DNA of 64,000 nucleotides from an uncultured Prevotella sp. (GTDB lineage: Bacteria; Bacteroidota; Bacteroidia; Bacteroidales; Bacteroidaceae). Position numbers and translations under genes: made by a program. Below the pieces are notes generated by a model. It was not told the DNA's origin. It worked only from the letters and a program-made list of their open reading frames with translations, and did not search any database. The stretch is taken from contig CALUHC010000024.1 in assembly GCA_944320355.1 (NCBI GenBank), positions 1 through 64,000 on the forward strand. Direction: 5' to 3'. Positions 63,761-64,000 of this stretch are shown here, one piece after another; within the stretch, counting starts at the first letter, position 1, and each line of letters begins with the position of its first letter.

Positions 63761-64000
63761 ATGGCAACATTCCACACATTACTTCAGATGATGGATGCGC
63801 TGCATACCGAAGAGGATTGCAGGGTATATCTGGAGAATGTGCGTTGGAATGGAAAGCCGATTTGCCCACACTGCGGCTCTATTTCCGAAAACCACTACAA
63901 ACTTACACAAAACGGAGAGTTCAAAGGACTATACAAGTGTCGTGATTGTAGAAAGCGTTTTACCGTGCGTCAAGGAACTATGTTTGAAGGCTCAAACCTC
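63761..64000 (+). mobile_element. IS1595-family (ISXO2-like) transposase, 5' part, cut by the window end
   Basis: First 80 codons of a transposase beginning MATFHTLLQMMDALHTEEDC. The N-terminal zinc ribbon is clear: CPHC at residues 35-38 and CRDC at 60-63, then RKRFTVRQGTMFEGSNL as in ISXO2-like elements. The DDE catalytic part lies beyond the window. The terminal inverted repeat could not be located; imperfect repeats of ATTCCATTGA at 63684-63740 lie just upstream and may be part of the end. Confidence 0.85.

Overview
The window looks like a chromosomal segment of a Bacteroidota species, most likely Prevotellaceae or a close relative. Evidence read from the sequence: Bacteroidetes-type promoters (TAnnTTTG at -7), few clear Shine-Dalgarno sites, a FrdC-FrdA-FrdB respiratory operon with a b558-type cytochrome, secreted proteins ending in the short 'GxYxxxxG...KxxxK/R' tail, GLUG and Fibrobacter-paralogous domains, a two-gene LysO exporter and an AAA-ATPase/PD-(D/E)XK protein of the type common in gut Bacteroidota. 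The species cannot be fixed from sequence alone. Two parS-like palindromes flank apt beside mnmG, so the window may lie near the replication origin.

Layout. 1-4.5 kb: fumarate reductase operon (minus strand). 4.7-14 kb: mnmG, apt, uvrC, dtd, mazG, then an inserted DUF3791-DUF3990-DUF3791 cassette (putative ADP-ribosyltransferase unit), deoC and a GNAT enzyme. 14.4-24.8 kb: polyprenyl synthase, polA, an AAA-ATPase/nuclease gene bracketed by inverted repeat arrays, ychF, lgt, a DKNYY protein. 25-37.4 kb: LysO pair, a C1 peptidase, a GT2, a GNAT-nitrilase fusion with a histidine phosphatase, an Fsr-like MFS exporter with xpt, mutS. 38-48.8 kb: secreted and carbohydrate-active proteins (GH95 fucosidase, PL9-like lyase, a large MG2-like envelope protein). 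49-54 kb: DEAD-box helicase, LOG protein, AraC regulator plus ferredoxin-type aldo-keto reductase. 55.1-58.6 kb: a three-gene surface-protein operon. 59-63.8 kb: an AT-rich island with an XRE regulator, a coupled 47-residue ORF, an HNH-like restriction enzyme and a C5 methyltransferase that are each broken by one lesion, a coupled YbjN-like/membrane coiled-coil pair, and an IS1595-type transposase that runs off the end.

The most striking structure is not a gene. Ten intergenic arrays of a 13-bp quasi-palindrome (AAACGNSCCGTTT and its ATATG variants) recur with an exact 22-bp period, 4-6 units each. Five of them sit inside a 213-218 bp element bounded by two different palindromes. Several other repeat families share the intergenic space: a promoter-plus-leader module (TAnnTTTGCATAAG...CGGGAAA), two inverted-repeat elements of about 220 and 180 bp, a 26-bp inverted-repeat element and a 44-bp tandem repeat. 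Nearly every long intergenic gap is built from these units.

The gene set is largely housekeeping (anaerobic respiration, tRNA modification, repair and replication, nucleotide salvage, lipoprotein maturation) with glycan-foraging and surface functions. The accessory content most likely to hold new biology is the DUF3791/DUF3990 cassette, the 59-64 kb island and the phased repeat arrays.
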